Below, one piece after another: positions 8,087 to 16,443 of a DNA stretch of 64,000 bases (positions are counted from its first letter, which is position 1; each line of letters begins with the position of its first letter). Below the pieces are notes generated by a model that did no database searches, had not been told where the DNA came from, and was given only the letters and a program-made list of their open reading frames with translations. Source of the stretch: Streptomyces sp. ADI95-17 (GTDB taxonomy: Bacteria; Actinomycetota; Actinomycetes; Streptomycetales; Streptomycetaceae). A program made the translations under genes and the position numbers. Location of the stretch: positions 1,109,424-1,173,423 of the forward strand of contig NZ_ML123044.1 in the NCBI RefSeq assembly GCF_003846175.1, written 5' to 3'.

Positions 8087-8844
8087 TGGCTACCCCGACT
8101 CTGGACAAGGTCGAGGCGGAGTCCGCCGCCTCCCCGTACATCACGGTCACCCTCCGGATCCGCCGCTTCAACCCCGAGGTCTCCGACGAGGCCCAGTGGC
8201 AGGACTTCCGGATCGAGATCGACCCGAAGGAGCGTGTTCTCGACGCCCTTCACAAGGTCAAGTGGGACATCGACGGCACGCTGACGTTCCGCCGCTCCTG
8301 CGCCCACGGCATCTGCGGCTCCGACGCGATGCGGATCAACGGCAAGAACAGGCTCGCCTGCAAGACGCTGATCAAGGACGTCAACCCGGAGAAGCCGATC
8401 ACGGTCGAGGCCATAAAGGGCCTCACGGTCCTCAAGGACCTCGTGGTCGACATGGACCCGTTCTTCCAGGCGTACCGCGATGTCATGCCCTTCCTCATCA
8501 CCAAGGGGAACGAGCCGACCCGCGAGCGCCTGCAGTCCCCCGAGGACCGCGAGCGCTTCGACGACACCACCAAGTGCATCCTGTGCGCCGCGTGCACGTC
8601 CTCGTGCCCGGTGTTCTGGAACGACGGCCAGTACTTCGGCCCGGCGGCGATCGTCAACGCGCACCGCTTCATCTTCGACTCGCGCGACGAGGGCGGCGAG
8701 CAGCGCCTGGAGATCCTCAACGACCGTGACGGCGTGTGGCGTTGCCGCACCACCTTCAACTGCACGGACGCCTGCCCCCGTGGCATCGAGGTCACCAAGG
8801 CGATCCAGGAGGTCAAGCGGGCGCTGATCACGCGCCGCTTCTGA
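8086..8844 (+). CDS. sdhB: Succinate dehydrogenase iron-sulfur subunit
   Basis: 252 residues. The N-terminal plant-type ferredoxin domain has SCAHGICGSDAM and a later Cys for the [2Fe-2S] cluster. The C-terminal domain has CILCAACTSSCP and CTDACPRGI supplying ligands for the [4Fe-4S] and [3Fe-4S] clusters. It relays electrons from SdhA FAD to the SdhC/D quinone site. It is the last gene of the operon and is followed within 21 nt by a strong hairpin. Confidence 0.97.
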   Translation: MATPTLDKVEAESAASPYITVTLRIRRFNPEVSDEAQWQDFRIEIDPKERVLDALHKVKWDIDGTLTFRRSCAHGICGSDAMRINGKNRLACKTLIKDVNPEKPITVEAIKGLTVLKDLVVDMDPFFQAYRDVMPFLITKGNEPTRERLQSPEDRERFDDTTKCILCAACTSSCPVFWNDGQYFGPAAIVNAHRFIFDSRDEGGEQRLEILNDRDGVWRCRTTFNCTDACPRGIEVTKAIQEVKRALITRRF

Positions 8845-8864
8845 CCGCCCCGGCAGTCGCATCC

Positions 8865-8902
8865 GGCCCCGTTCTCCGCAGTGATCCTGCGGGAGCGGGG
8901 CC
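8865..8902 (+). terminator. Terminator of the sdhCDAB operon
   Basis: GGCCCCG and CGGGGCC form the base and CTCCGCAG/CTGCGGGAG the upper stem, around a short loop. It starts 21 nt after the sdhB stop and is followed by TCTTGCTG. Confidence 0.8.
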
Positions 8903-9016
8903 TCTTGCTGCGCCGTGCGGGTCTTGGCGGTACGGTCGTGCGGAACCGGGCTCCGGTTCGCCGCCGCCGGCCCAGCAGGGTCCGGGGCGCACAGGTCTGA
9001 TCGAGAGCGGGGAACG

Positions 9017-9619
9017 TTGAGCGATCCGAATCCGTACGCGGACGACTCATACAAGTGGGGGCCGGCTCCCCAGCAGCCGGGCAACCCGCCCACCGTCGCG
9101 GACGGCGCGGGACACCCCGGTCCGGGCGCCGCCCCGGCGTACGGCTACCCGCAGCCGCTGCCCGAGTCCGCGGCCCAGCCCGGCCCCGGCTACGGCTACC
9201 CGCAGGGCGTCGCGGCCCAGCCGACCATGCCCGGTCAGGGCTTCCCGCAGCCGCCGGGCGCCCAGCCCGGCACCGGCATGCCGGTCCTGACGCTCGGTGA
9301 CATCGCCGTCATGCAGGACCAGATCGTGACCCCGTCCGGTCCGATGCCGCTCAAGGGCGCGGTGTGGACGGCGACGGACCTGACCCGTACCGAGGAGAAG
9401 ATCCCGACGGTCGCGATCGTGCTGGCGATCGTCTTCGCGCTGTTCTGCCTGATCGGTCTGCTGTTCCTCCTGATGAAGGAGAAGCAGACGACCGGCTTCG
9501 TCCAGGTCTCGGTGACCAGCGGCGGCCGGCACCACTCGACGATGATCCCGGCAGCCGGCCAGGACACCTTCCCCATGGTGATGGCCCAGCTCAACACCGC
9601 CCGCGCGATGAGCATCTGA
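9017..9619 (+). CDS. Proline-rich single-pass membrane protein
   Basis: A 200-residue protein beginning SDPNPYADDSYKWGP from a TTG start at 9017, preceded by AGCGGGGAAC. Residues 1-95 are Pro/Gln/Gly/Tyr-rich and disordered, including two copies of GYGYPQ-type motifs. A short conserved stretch (TLGDIAVMQDQIVTPSG) follows, then one membrane helix at about 138-160 (VAIVLAIVFALFCLIGLLFL) and an extracytoplasmic tail of about 40 residues. The architecture is common in Streptomyces and of unknown function. An upstream in-frame start at 8915 would add a non-conserved basic leader. Confidence 0.75.
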   Translation: MSDPNPYADDSYKWGPAPQQPGNPPTVADGAGHPGPGAAPAYGYPQPLPESAAQPGPGYGYPQGVAAQPTMPGQGFPQPPGAQPGTGMPVLTLGDIAVMQDQIVTPSGPMPLKGAVWTATDLTRTEEKIPTVAIVLAIVFALFCLIGLLFLLMKEKQTTGFVQVSVTSGGRHHSTMIPAAGQDTFPMVMAQLNTARAMSI

Positions 9620-9701
9620 CGGACACCCCGCCCCGGCCGCGCGAGCCGCTCCACGCCTGCGCCTCGCGCGTGTCCCGCGGGTGTCCCGCGCCGGGCGGCC
9701 G

Positions 9702-10211
9702 TCAGTCCCAGGCGGCGGCGCCCCGGTCCTCGGCGACCACCATGATGCGCCGCAGCATGTCGTTGAGCAGGGTGCGCTCGTCGGGGCCGAGTACGCCGAG
9801 CAGCCGGTACTCCTCGTGGCCGAGGACGTCCATCGCGCCCAGCCAGGTGGAGCGGCCCGTGTCGGTGAGCTCCACGTCGACCCGTCGGCGGTCGGTGGTG
9901 GAGGGGGTGCGGCGGACGAAGCCGCGCCGTTCGAGCGCGTCGAGCCGGCCGGTGACGGAGGCGGGCGCGAGGTCGAGGTCGGCGGCGAGTTCGGAGGGGG
10001 CCGCCTTCCCGCCGCGTCCGGCCAGTTTGTGGAGGGTGTCGAACTCCTGGCGGTCCAGGTCGAAGTCGACCAGGGACTGTTCGCGCACCCGGCGCAGATG
10101 GACGGAGAGCTTCTTCATGCGGGTCACCGCGCCCTCGACGTCGGGGTCCAGGCCGGGCAGGACGGGCTTCCAGCGCTCCACGTGTCCGTCGGTCCAGTCG
10201 CGTCGTTCCAT
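9702..10211 (-). CDS. MarR family transcriptional regulator
   Basis: A 169-residue MarR-type winged helix repressor. The core runs DLDRQEFDTLHKLAGRG, PSELAADLDLAPASVTGRLDALERRGFVRR (recognition helix), then TDRRRVDVELTDTG (wing). The N- and C-terminal helices form the dimer interface. The start at 10211 is chosen because the upstream frame has no MarR character and overlaps the divergent promoter. It is divergent from the MFS exporter at 10300 with 88 bases between, a standard repressor/efflux arrangement. It probably binds the dyads at 10259-10285. Confidence 0.9.
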   Translation of the reverse strand: MERRDWTDGHVERWKPVLPGLDPDVEGAVTRMKKLSVHLRRVREQSLVDFDLDRQEFDTLHKLAGRGGKAAPSELAADLDLAPASVTGRLDALERRGFVRRTPSTTDRRRVDVELTDTGRSTWLGAMDVLGHEEYRLLGVLGPDERTLLNDMLRRIMVVAEDRGAAAWD

Positions 10212-10258
10212 GGGGAAATCGTACGCCGGTCCGCCAACTTCCCTTCGGAGCCAAATAT

Positions 10259-10291
10259 TTCGTTGACGAATAGTTCGGTACCGAAATAAGT
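10259..10291 (+). promoter_or_regulatory. Promoter with two MarR-type operators upstream of the MFS gene
   Basis: TTCGTTGACGAA at 10259-10270 (5+2+5 dyad) and TTCGGTACCGAA at 10274-10285 (perfect 12-bp palindrome) share TTCG...CGAA ends. The -35 candidate TTGACG (10263-10268) lies in the first dyad, and a -10 candidate TAAGTT (10286-10291) follows after 17 nt. The second dyad fills the spacer. The predicted start of transcription falls at about 10298-10300, at the MFS ATG, implying a leaderless mRNA. Confidence 0.65.
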
Positions 10292-10299
10292 TCTCCCGC

Positions 10300-11526
10300 A
10301 TGCCGCACCCCTTGCGCACGCGCGCCTTCCGCCTGCTCTTCATCGGCCGCACCCTCTCGCTCATCGGCGACGCCGTCATCCCCACCGCCCTCTCCCTGGC
10401 CGTCTATCTGGCCACCGGCTCCACCGGGGCGCTCGCCCTGGTGCTGGGCTGCGCGATGGTCCCCAAGCTGCTCCTGCTGCCACTGGGCGGCGTCGTGGGC
10501 GACCGCTTCAACGCCCGCACCGTCGCGCTCACCACGGACCTCGTACGGTGTGCGACCCAGCTCTTCGTCGGCGCGGAGCTGCTCGGCGGCTCCCCCGCGC
10601 TCTGGCAGATCGCGCTCGCCGAGGCGGTCGGCGGCGCCGCCGGGGCGTTCGCGATGCCCACCGCCTCACCGCTGATCCGCGGCACCGTGGCGGAGTCCGG
10701 GCTGCTGCGCGCCAACTCCCTGATGGCGGTGGTCAACAGCGCCACCCGGCTCGGCGGCCCGGCCCTCGCCGGGCTGCTGATCCTCACCGCGGGACCGGGC
10801 TGGGCCTTCGTGCTGGACGGCGCCACTTTCGCGGTGAGCGCCGCACTGCTGTCCGCCGTCGAGGTCCGGCACGTACCCGTCCCCCGGCGCTCGCTGCTCA
10901 CCGACCTCAAGGAGGGCTGGGGCGAGGTCCGCAGCCGTGACTGGTACTGGACGAGCCTGATCGGGCACGCCACCTGGAACGGCGCGGCGGCCGTCCTGAT
11001 GACCGTCGGCCCGGCGCTCTTCCTCCGGGAGCTGGGCGGCAAGGGCGTCTGGGTCGCCCTCCTCCAGACCGGCGCGGTCGGCCTGCTCCTGGGCTCGCTG
11101 CTGGCCGGCCGGGCCCGCCCCCGCCGCCCGATACTGGTGGCCAACCTGGGCCTCGCCACGTACGCCCTGCCGCTCGGCCTGCTGGCCGCCCACGCGCCCG
11201 TCGCGCTCACCATCGCCGCGTACGGCGTCGCCCAGGCCGGTCTCGGCTTCCTCGGCCCGGTCTGGGACAGCTCGGTCCAGTCGGCCGTACCGGCACACGC
11301 GCTGGCCCGGGTCACCTCGTACGACTGGCTGCTCTCCCTCGGCGCGATGCCGCTCGGCTACGCCCTGGCCCCGCTCGCGGCCTCGGCCTGGGGTGCCGAA
11401 GTGCCCCTGGCCATCGCCGCGGTGGCCGTCGGCGTGGCCTGCCTGGGGACGGCGGCGGTGCCGGGCGTACGGCGCTTCGGGGCGCCGGACAAGCAGCCGG
11501 AGCGAGCCGCCGGACTCCCCGCTTGA
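10300..11526 (+). CDS. MFS transporter (exporter type)
   Basis: A 408-residue major facilitator with about 12 membrane helices. The loop after helix 2 reads GGVVGDRFNARTVALTTDLVR, the family motif A form, and LIGDAVIPTALSLAVYLATGS is typical of the MFS_3/enterobactin-exporter-like group. Substrate unknown; a drug or metabolite efflux role is inferred from the divergent MarR gene. The ATG at 10300 lacks a ribosome site, in keeping with a leaderless transcript. The stop codon lies inside the first TTGAAC operator of the next operon. Confidence 0.85.
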   Translation: MPHPLRTRAFRLLFIGRTLSLIGDAVIPTALSLAVYLATGSTGALALVLGCAMVPKLLLLPLGGVVGDRFNARTVALTTDLVRCATQLFVGAELLGGSPALWQIALAEAVGGAAGAFAMPTASPLIRGTVAESGLLRANSLMAVVNSATRLGGPALAGLLILTAGPGWAFVLDGATFAVSAALLSAVEVRHVPVPRRSLLTDLKEGWGEVRSRDWYWTSLIGHATWNGAAAVLMTVGPALFLRELGGKGVWVALLQTGAVGLLLGSLLAGRARPRRPILVANLGLATYALPLGLLAAHAPVALTIAAYGVAQAGLGFLGPVWDSSVQSAVPAHALARVTSYDWLLSLGAMPLGYALAPLAASAWGAEVPLAIAAVAVGVACLGTAAVPGVRRFGAPDKQPERAAGLPA

Positions 11527-11580
11527 ACATGTTCAATTTCAGGTCTACAGTCCATGACAACAGCTTTTGAACGCGTTCAA
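11523..11580 (+). promoter_or_regulatory. Promoter with paired TTGAAC-N2-GTTCAA operators (probable TetR sites)
   Basis: Two perfect 14-bp palindromes, TTGAACATGTTCAA (11523-11536) and TTGAACGCGTTCAA (11567-11580), are centred 44 bp apart. TTGAAC at 11523-11528 also serves as a -35, with TACAGT at 11546-11551 as -10 after a 17-bp spacer. The first site thus covers the -35 and the second sits just downstream of the start. The operon it controls ends with a TetR gene, the natural candidate repressor. Confidence 0.75.
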
Positions 11581-11593
11581 GGGAGGGTGGGGC

Positions 11594-12025
11594 ATGGACC
11601 TCACTGTTGTCGCGTACGTCATCTACCTGCTGATCAGCGTGGCGCTGACCGTCTGGGTCGCGCGCACGCTCAGCCGCAACGGCAAGGTGTTCCTCGCCGA
11701 TGTACTGCACGGGAACGAGAAGCTCGCCGATGCCGTCAACCACCTGCTGGTGGTCGGCTTCTACCTGGTCAACCTGGGCTTCGTCACCCTCTACCTGAGG
11801 AACTCCGACGGTGTCACCGACGCCCGCGGGCTCTTCGAGGCACTGTCGGTGAAGCTCGGCGTCGTACTGCTCGTCCTCGGCGTCATGCACCTCGGCAACG
11901 TCTATGTGCTCAACAAGATCCGCCGCCGGGGCCTGATGGAGCGTGAGCAGACCCCGCCGGTGGCCCCGCAGGGCTGGACGGGACCGGCCACCGGTCCGTG
12001 GGCGGCGCCCGCCCCGAGGGCCTGA
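11594..12025 (+). CDS. Small integral membrane protein, first gene of a TetR-controlled operon
   Basis: 143 residues with three hydrophobic helices (about 3-23, 49-70, 88-110), a short cytoplasmic loop RTLSRNGKVFLADVLHGNEKLADAVNHL, and a Pro-rich C-terminus. Conserved in Streptomyces but with no assigned function that I know. The ATG at 11594 follows GGGAGGG at 11581-11587; the TTG at 11567 lies within the operator and is rejected. The next gene starts 5 nt after the stop. Confidence 0.75.
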   Translation: MDLTVVAYVIYLLISVALTVWVARTLSRNGKVFLADVLHGNEKLADAVNHLLVVGFYLVNLGFVTLYLRNSDGVTDARGLFEALSVKLGVVLLVLGVMHLGNVYVLNKIRRRGLMEREQTPPVAPQGWTGPATGPWAAPAPRA

Positions 12026-12030
12026 GCCCC

Positions 12031-12468
12031 ATGACGGGCGGACCGGGCGGGCAGCGGCTCCCCGTGGAGCGCCTGACGGTGCTGTACGACGCGCGGTGCC
12101 CGCTCTGCCTGCATCTGCGGCAGTGGCTGATGAAGCAGCGTCAGCTCGTCCCGCTCGACCTCGTCCCGGCGGCCTCCGAGGAGGCGCGCCGCCGCTTCCC
12201 CGGGCTCGACCACGCCGGGACGCTGGACGAGATCACGGTGATCGGCGACCGGGGGCAGATCTACCGCGGGACCTCCGCATGGATCGTCTGCCTCTGGGCG
12301 CTGGCCGAGCACCGGCCCAGGGCCCACTGGCTGACCACCCCGGCGGGCCGCCCGTTCGCCCGGGCCACCGTGCTCGCCGCCGCGAAGTACCGGTCCCTGA
12401 CCGCGCCGCCGTGCGGCCGGGACGGGGACGGGGGCGGCGCCTGTACGGTCCCCGGACCCGCGGGCTGA
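12031..12468 (+). CDS. DCC/DUF393 thiol-disulfide oxidoreductase family protein
   Basis: A 145-residue thioredoxin-fold protein. VLYDARCPLCLHL is the DxxCxxC signature, followed by LVPLDLVPAASEEARRRFPGLD and a later GTSAW segment typical of DUF393. Members are predicted redox proteins; partners here are unknown. The ATG at 12031 is preferred over a GTG at 11998 that overlaps the upstream gene. It lies in one operon with the membrane protein before it and the TetR gene after it. Confidence 0.85.
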   Translation: MTGGPGGQRLPVERLTVLYDARCPLCLHLRQWLMKQRQLVPLDLVPAASEEARRRFPGLDHAGTLDEITVIGDRGQIYRGTSAWIVCLWALAEHRPRAHWLTTPAGRPFARATVLAAAKYRSLTAPPCGRDGDGGGACTVPGPAG

Positions 12469-12494
12469 CCACGCCGGATACCCTCGGGTCTGTG

Positions 12495-13226
12495 GTGAAG
12501 GAAGTGAAGGACGTGAAGGAAACCAAGGCTCCCAAGAGCGAGCAGACCCGCACACTCATCCTCGAAACGGCGCTCCGGCTCTTCCAGGAACGCGGTTACG
12601 ACAAGACGACGATGCGGGCCATCGCCCAGGAGGCCGGCGTCTCCGTGGGGAACGCCTACTACTACTTCACGAACAAGGAACACCTCGTCCAGGGCTTCTA
12701 CGACCGGCTCGCGGCCGAGCACGCGGCGGCCGTGCAACCGGTCCTGGACGGCGACAAGGACCTCGCGGTGCGCATGCGCGGGGTCCTTCTCACCTGGCTG
12801 GACGTGGCGGAGCCGTACCACCGCTTCGCCGCCCAGTTCTTCAAGAACGCCGCCGACCCGGAGAGCCCGCTCAGCCCGTTCTCGGCGGAGTCGGTCGCGG
12901 CCCGCGAGGCGGCGATCTCCATCCACCGGCAGTGCCTGGCCGGGTCCGACGCCAAGACCGATCCCGAACTGGCCGAGCTGTTGCCGCAGTTGATGTGGCT
13001 GATGCAGATGGGCCTGGTGCTGTACTGGGTGTACGACCGCACCGAGCACACCGCACGCAGCCGCCGCCTGGTCGAGCGCTCCGCCCCGATCGGCGCCCGC
13101 GCCATCGCGCTCTCCCGGTTCCGGGTGCTGCGGCCGCTGGTGCGGCAGGTCCACGAGGTGCTGGAGGAGTTCCTGCCCGGCGCCGCGAAGCCGAAGAGCG
13201 GGGAACGGTCCGAGGAATCGGCCTGA
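12495..13226 (+). CDS. TetR family transcriptional regulator
   Basis: About 243 residues. The N-terminal HTH is textbook TetR (TRTLILETALRLFQERGYDKTTMRAIAQEAG followed by YYYFTNKEHLVQGFYD); the C-terminal ligand domain is helical. Several GTG codons (12492, 12495, 12504, 12513) could start the protein. The 12513 start has the best site, AAGGAAG at 12499-12505, and would give 237 residues. It is the last gene of the three-gene operon, so the TTGAAC-N2-GTTCAA pair at 11523-11580 probably provides autoregulation. It ends before the hairpin at 13282. Confidence 0.9.
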   Translation: MKEVKDVKETKAPKSEQTRTLILETALRLFQERGYDKTTMRAIAQEAGVSVGNAYYYFTNKEHLVQGFYDRLAAEHAAAVQPVLDGDKDLAVRMRGVLLTWLDVAEPYHRFAAQFFKNAADPESPLSPFSAESVAAREAAISIHRQCLAGSDAKTDPELAELLPQLMWLMQMGLVLYWVYDRTEHTARSRRLVERSAPIGARAIALSRFRVLRPLVRQVHEVLEEFLPGAAKPKSGERSEESA

Positions 13227-13281
13227 TCCAAACGAAAGACCCCAGGGCCCGCCGGCCGGGAGCCGGTGGCGGGAGGACGAC

Positions 13282-13320
13282 GGGGGCGGCCGTCCGGCAG
13301 ATGCCGGTACGACCGCCCCC
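13282..13320. terminator. Bidirectional hairpin terminator
   Basis: GGGGGCGG (13282-13289) pairs with CCGCCCCC (13313-13320). Inside it CGT/ACG and CGGC/GCCG continue the stem with single-base bulges. It lies between the converging TetR and solute-binding protein genes. Confidence 0.8.
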
Positions 13321-13341
13321 GCTGTTGTGTGCGGCGGAGCG

Positions 13342-14898
13342 TCAGATCCGCTTCAGCTCCCAGAGCCGCCAGATGCCGGTGCCGTCCGAGAGGTACTGCG
13401 AGCCGGAGACGTCCGTCGTGCTGACGACGTAGTCCTTCTTCTGCCACAGCGGGACCAGCGGCACGTCCTCGCCGACCTGCGCCTGGAGCTCCTTGAAGTC
13501 GGCCGCGGTGCGTCCGCGGTCGCCGTACTGGAGCGTGGAGCCGATCAGGCTGTCCACCTTCTTGCTGGAGTAGCCGTTGTGGAGGCTGTTGTTGCGGCCG
13601 ACGAGCGGCTGGCTGAAGGTGTCGGGGTCCGGGTAGTCGGGGAGCCAGCCGATCGTGTACGCGTCGTACTTGCCGGCCGCGTACTCCTTCTGGAACTTCG
13701 TCCACTCCACGGCGTGCAGCTCGATCTTGAACAGCCCGTCCTCCTCCAGCTGGCGGCGGATCTCTTCGGCTTCCTTCGCCTGCGTCTCGTCGCCGCCGCG
13801 GTAGCCGAAGTCGACCTTGACCGGCGTCTGCACGCCGGCGTCCTTCAGCAACTGCTTGGCGCGCGCCGGGTCGGGCGTCGGGTAGGCGTCGAAGAACGGC
13901 GTGCTGTGCCCGATGTACCCCTGCGGGATCAGCGAGTAGAGCGGTTCGACCGTGCTCTTGTAGATGTTGCTCACCAGCGGCCCGCGGTCGATGATCGAGG
14001 CGATGGCCTGCCGGACCTTCTTGTCGGCCAGCGGTGTCCCGGGCCGGACATTGAAGACGAGGTTGCGGATCTCGGCGCTGTCCGCCTCGGTGACGCGCAG
14101 GTCGGGGTCGCCGGGGTTCAGCTCGGCGAGCGTGGCCGGCGGCAGTTCGCGGTGGGTGACGTCGAGCTGCTTGGCGTTCCAGGCGGCCAGGAGATCACTG
14201 GACTTCTGGTAGTAGTGCACGGTGACCGGGACGCCCTCCTTCTTCACCGCGCCCTTGTACCGGGTGTTGGGGATCAGCTCCGCGATCTCGCCCGACCGGT
14301 ACGACTTCAGGACGTACGGTCCCGAGCCGTCGACCGTGTTCCCCTTGCGGAGCTTGTCGGCCGGGTACGACTCGCGGTCGACGATCGAACCGGCTCCGGT
14401 AGCGAGCTTCTGCGGGAAGGTCGCGTCGCGCGAGGTGAGGTTGAAGGTGACCGTGCGGCCGTCGGCCACCACGTTCTTCAGGCTCGGGAACAGCACCCAC
14501 GGACCGACGTCCGTCTTGATCCTGATCATGCGCTCGATGGAGTACTTGACGTCCTCGGCGGTGATCTTCCGGCCGTTGGAGAAGGTCAGGTCGTCACGCA
14601 GCTTGCACTGGTACGTCTGGAGCTTCTGGCCGATGAACCCGCAGCTCTCGGCCGCGTCGGGCTCGGGGACCACCGCCCCGGACTTGAACGTCATGAGCGA
14701 CTGGTAGATGTTGCTGTACATCGCCCAGGAACCCGCGTCGTACGCGCCTGCCGGGTCGAGCGACGTGACCACGTCCGTCGTGCCGACGGCTACCGGGTCC
14801 TTCTTCACCTCGTCCGAGGGAAGCAACTGCCAGGCGACGACGCCTGCGATGACCAAAACCGCGAGAATCGCGAGAATCCGTAGCCGGATCGACCGCAT
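13342..14898 (-). CDS. Peptide-type ABC transporter substrate-binding protein (family 5), orphan
   Basis: A 518-residue extracytoplasmic binding protein of the DppA/OppA family: VGTTDVVTSLDPAGAYD, LTFSNGRKITAEDVKYSIERM, a central TLAEL-type substrate region, and AYTIGWLPDYPDPDTF near the C-terminus. The N-terminus is one uncleaved-looking hydrophobic helix (residues 6-24) with no Cys in a lipobox position, so it may be membrane-tethered rather than lipidated. No permease or ATPase gene is adjacent. GGGAGAG precedes the ATG at 14898. The 187-base upstream gap is AT-rich near 14980-15030 and holds the promoter. Confidence 0.88.
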   Translation of the reverse strand: MRSIRLRILAILAVLVIAGVVAWQLLPSDEVKKDPVAVGTTDVVTSLDPAGAYDAGSWAMYSNIYQSLMTFKSGAVVPEPDAAESCGFIGQKLQTYQCKLRDDLTFSNGRKITAEDVKYSIERMIRIKTDVGPWVLFPSLKNVVADGRTVTFNLTSRDATFPQKLATGAGSIVDRESYPADKLRKGNTVDGSGPYVLKSYRSGEIAELIPNTRYKGAVKKEGVPVTVHYYQKSSDLLAAWNAKQLDVTHRELPPATLAELNPGDPDLRVTEADSAEIRNLVFNVRPGTPLADKKVRQAIASIIDRGPLVSNIYKSTVEPLYSLIPQGYIGHSTPFFDAYPTPDPARAKQLLKDAGVQTPVKVDFGYRGGDETQAKEAEEIRRQLEEDGLFKIELHAVEWTKFQKEYAAGKYDAYTIGWLPDYPDPDTFSQPLVGRNNSLHNGYSSKKVDSLIGSTLQYGDRGRTAADFKELQAQVGEDVPLVPLWQKKDYVVSTTDVSGSQYLSDGTGIWRLWELKRI

Positions 14899-15085
14899 TG
14901 CCGTGCTCTCCCTTACCAGCCCCACCTCGGCGTTGCGCTCAGATACGCAGATCACCGCATGCTCGCGATCAGCCAATCACACGATTTTCACATCTGGAAG
15001 AGCAAAACTGTGACTCATAGCCTTTTGTTCGGCAGTTGAAACCTTGGGTGCATCTGTACGTCCGAAACCGGTTGTCGACGGAGAG

Positions 15086-16414
15086 TCACGCCCGCAGTGA
15101 GGCCAGCTCCACGACGGTGATGTCGGACGGTGCGCCGACCCGTACCGGCGGGCCCCAGGCGCCCGCGCCCCGTGAGACGTACAGCTGGGTGTCGCCGTAG
15201 CGGTCGAGCCCGGCGCCGGTGGGATTGGCCAGATCGGCGATGAAGTTGCCGGGCCAGAGCTGGCCGCCGTGGGTGTGGCCGGAGAGCTGGAGGTCCACGC
15301 CGTGGGCGACCGCGTCGTGGATGACGACGGGCTGGTGGGCCAGCAGGACGGCGGCGCGGGTACGGTCCCGGTCGCCGAGCGCACGGGCGAAATCGGGACC
15401 CTGCTCTTCGCTCTCCCCGGCGATGTCATTGACGCCGGCAAGATCGAATCCATCGATCTCCACCCGGTCGTTCTCCAGCGGGTGAAGACCCAACTCCTTT
15501 ACGTGATCCACCCATTGGGCGGCGCCGGAGTAGTACTCATGATTTCCGGTGACGAAGAAATTCCCGTGCCGGGCCTTCAGCCGGGCGAGCGGCTCCGCGG
15601 CCGGCCCGAGGTCCGCGACGGTTCCGTCGACGAGGTCGCCCACGACGGCGACCAGATCCGGCTGGGTCCGGTTGATCGTGTCGACGATCCGCTGGGTGTG
15701 GGCGCGGCCGAGGATCGGGCCGAGGTGGATGTCGCTGACGACGGCGATCCGGAAGCCGTGCGCGGAGCGGGGCAGCTTGGCCAGCGGGACGGTGATCCGC
15801 TTGACCCCCGGTCCGCGCAGCACTCCGTAGGTACCGAGGCCGACCGTGCCGAGCCCCGCGACGGCGGCGGCCCCACCGACGGCCCGCGCGACGAACAGCC
15901 GCCGGCTGGGTGCGTCGGGGCGGGGCGGGGCGGGGGCTTCGGCGACGAGGGTGGCCGGGGCGGCGGAAGTCCCCGCGCCCGGCGTATCCGCGGCGGGGTT
16001 CGAGTGGTCTGCGTCGTTTGCACGGCTTGCCGGACCTGCGTCGTTCACGCCGTCCGCCGACGCCGTGTCCGCGTCGTCCGGCCGCCCCGCCCGGCGCGCC
16101 AGTACCCGGCGCAGAACCGGCCGTACCGCCTCGCCCACCAGCAGAGCCAGCGTGAGGTACAGCACGGCGGCCAGCCACAGATAGCCCGGCCAGGCCAGTA
16201 CCCGCTGGAGCCAGAAGGGCGCGCCCGCGCGGCCGGAGACCAGCGCGCCGACGCTCAGCAGCGGCAGTACGTACGCGGCCACCGTGCCGGCCCTGCGCAT
16301 CGCGCTGCCCTCGGCCGTCGTGTCACCGACGAGGCGGCGCCACAGATAGCGGTGCACGCCGGCCAGCAGCGCGAGCACGACGATCACCATCACCACGAGA
16401 CCGGCCACTGCCAC
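15086..16414 (-). CDS. Membrane-anchored metallophosphoesterase (YaeI-like)
   Basis: 442 residues. Three hydrophobic helices lie in the first 105 residues, followed by an Ala/Asp-rich linker and a further hydrophobic segment after SRRLFVARAVGG. The calcineurin-like phosphoesterase domain has all its metal motifs: VVSDIHLG, VVGDLVDG, GNHEYY, LLAHQP and SGHTHGGQ. It likely hydrolyses an envelope phosphodiester such as a UDP-sugar lipid or phospholipid (family inference). The GTG at 16414 follows GAGGAGAG. A 29-nt gap separates it from the upstream SCO4848-family gene, so the two may be co-transcribed. Confidence 0.88.
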   Translation of the reverse strand: MAVAGLVVMVIVVLALLAGVHRYLWRRLVGDTTAEGSAMRRAGTVAAYVLPLLSVGALVSGRAGAPFWLQRVLAWPGYLWLAAVLYLTLALLVGEAVRPVLRRVLARRAGRPDDADTASADGVNDAGPASRANDADHSNPAADTPGAGTSAAPATLVAEAPAPPRPDAPSRRLFVARAVGGAAAVAGLGTVGLGTYGVLRGPGVKRITVPLAKLPRSAHGFRIAVVSDIHLGPILGRAHTQRIVDTINRTQPDLVAVVGDLVDGTVADLGPAAEPLARLKARHGNFFVTGNHEYYSGAAQWVDHVKELGLHPLENDRVEIDGFDLAGVNDIAGESEEQGPDFARALGDRDRTRAAVLLAHQPVVIHDAVAHGVDLQLSGHTHGGQLWPGNFIADLANPTGAGLDRYGDTQLYVSRGAGAWGPPVRVGAPSDITVVELASLRA

Positions 16415-16443
16415 TCGCTCTCCTCGGCCTGCCGTACGGCCTG

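Noticed and set aside
11523..11580. LexA (SOS) boxes
   Set aside because: Streptomyces LexA sites have GAAC-N4-GTTC; here the half-sites are separated by 2 bases, and a TetR gene in the operon explains them better.
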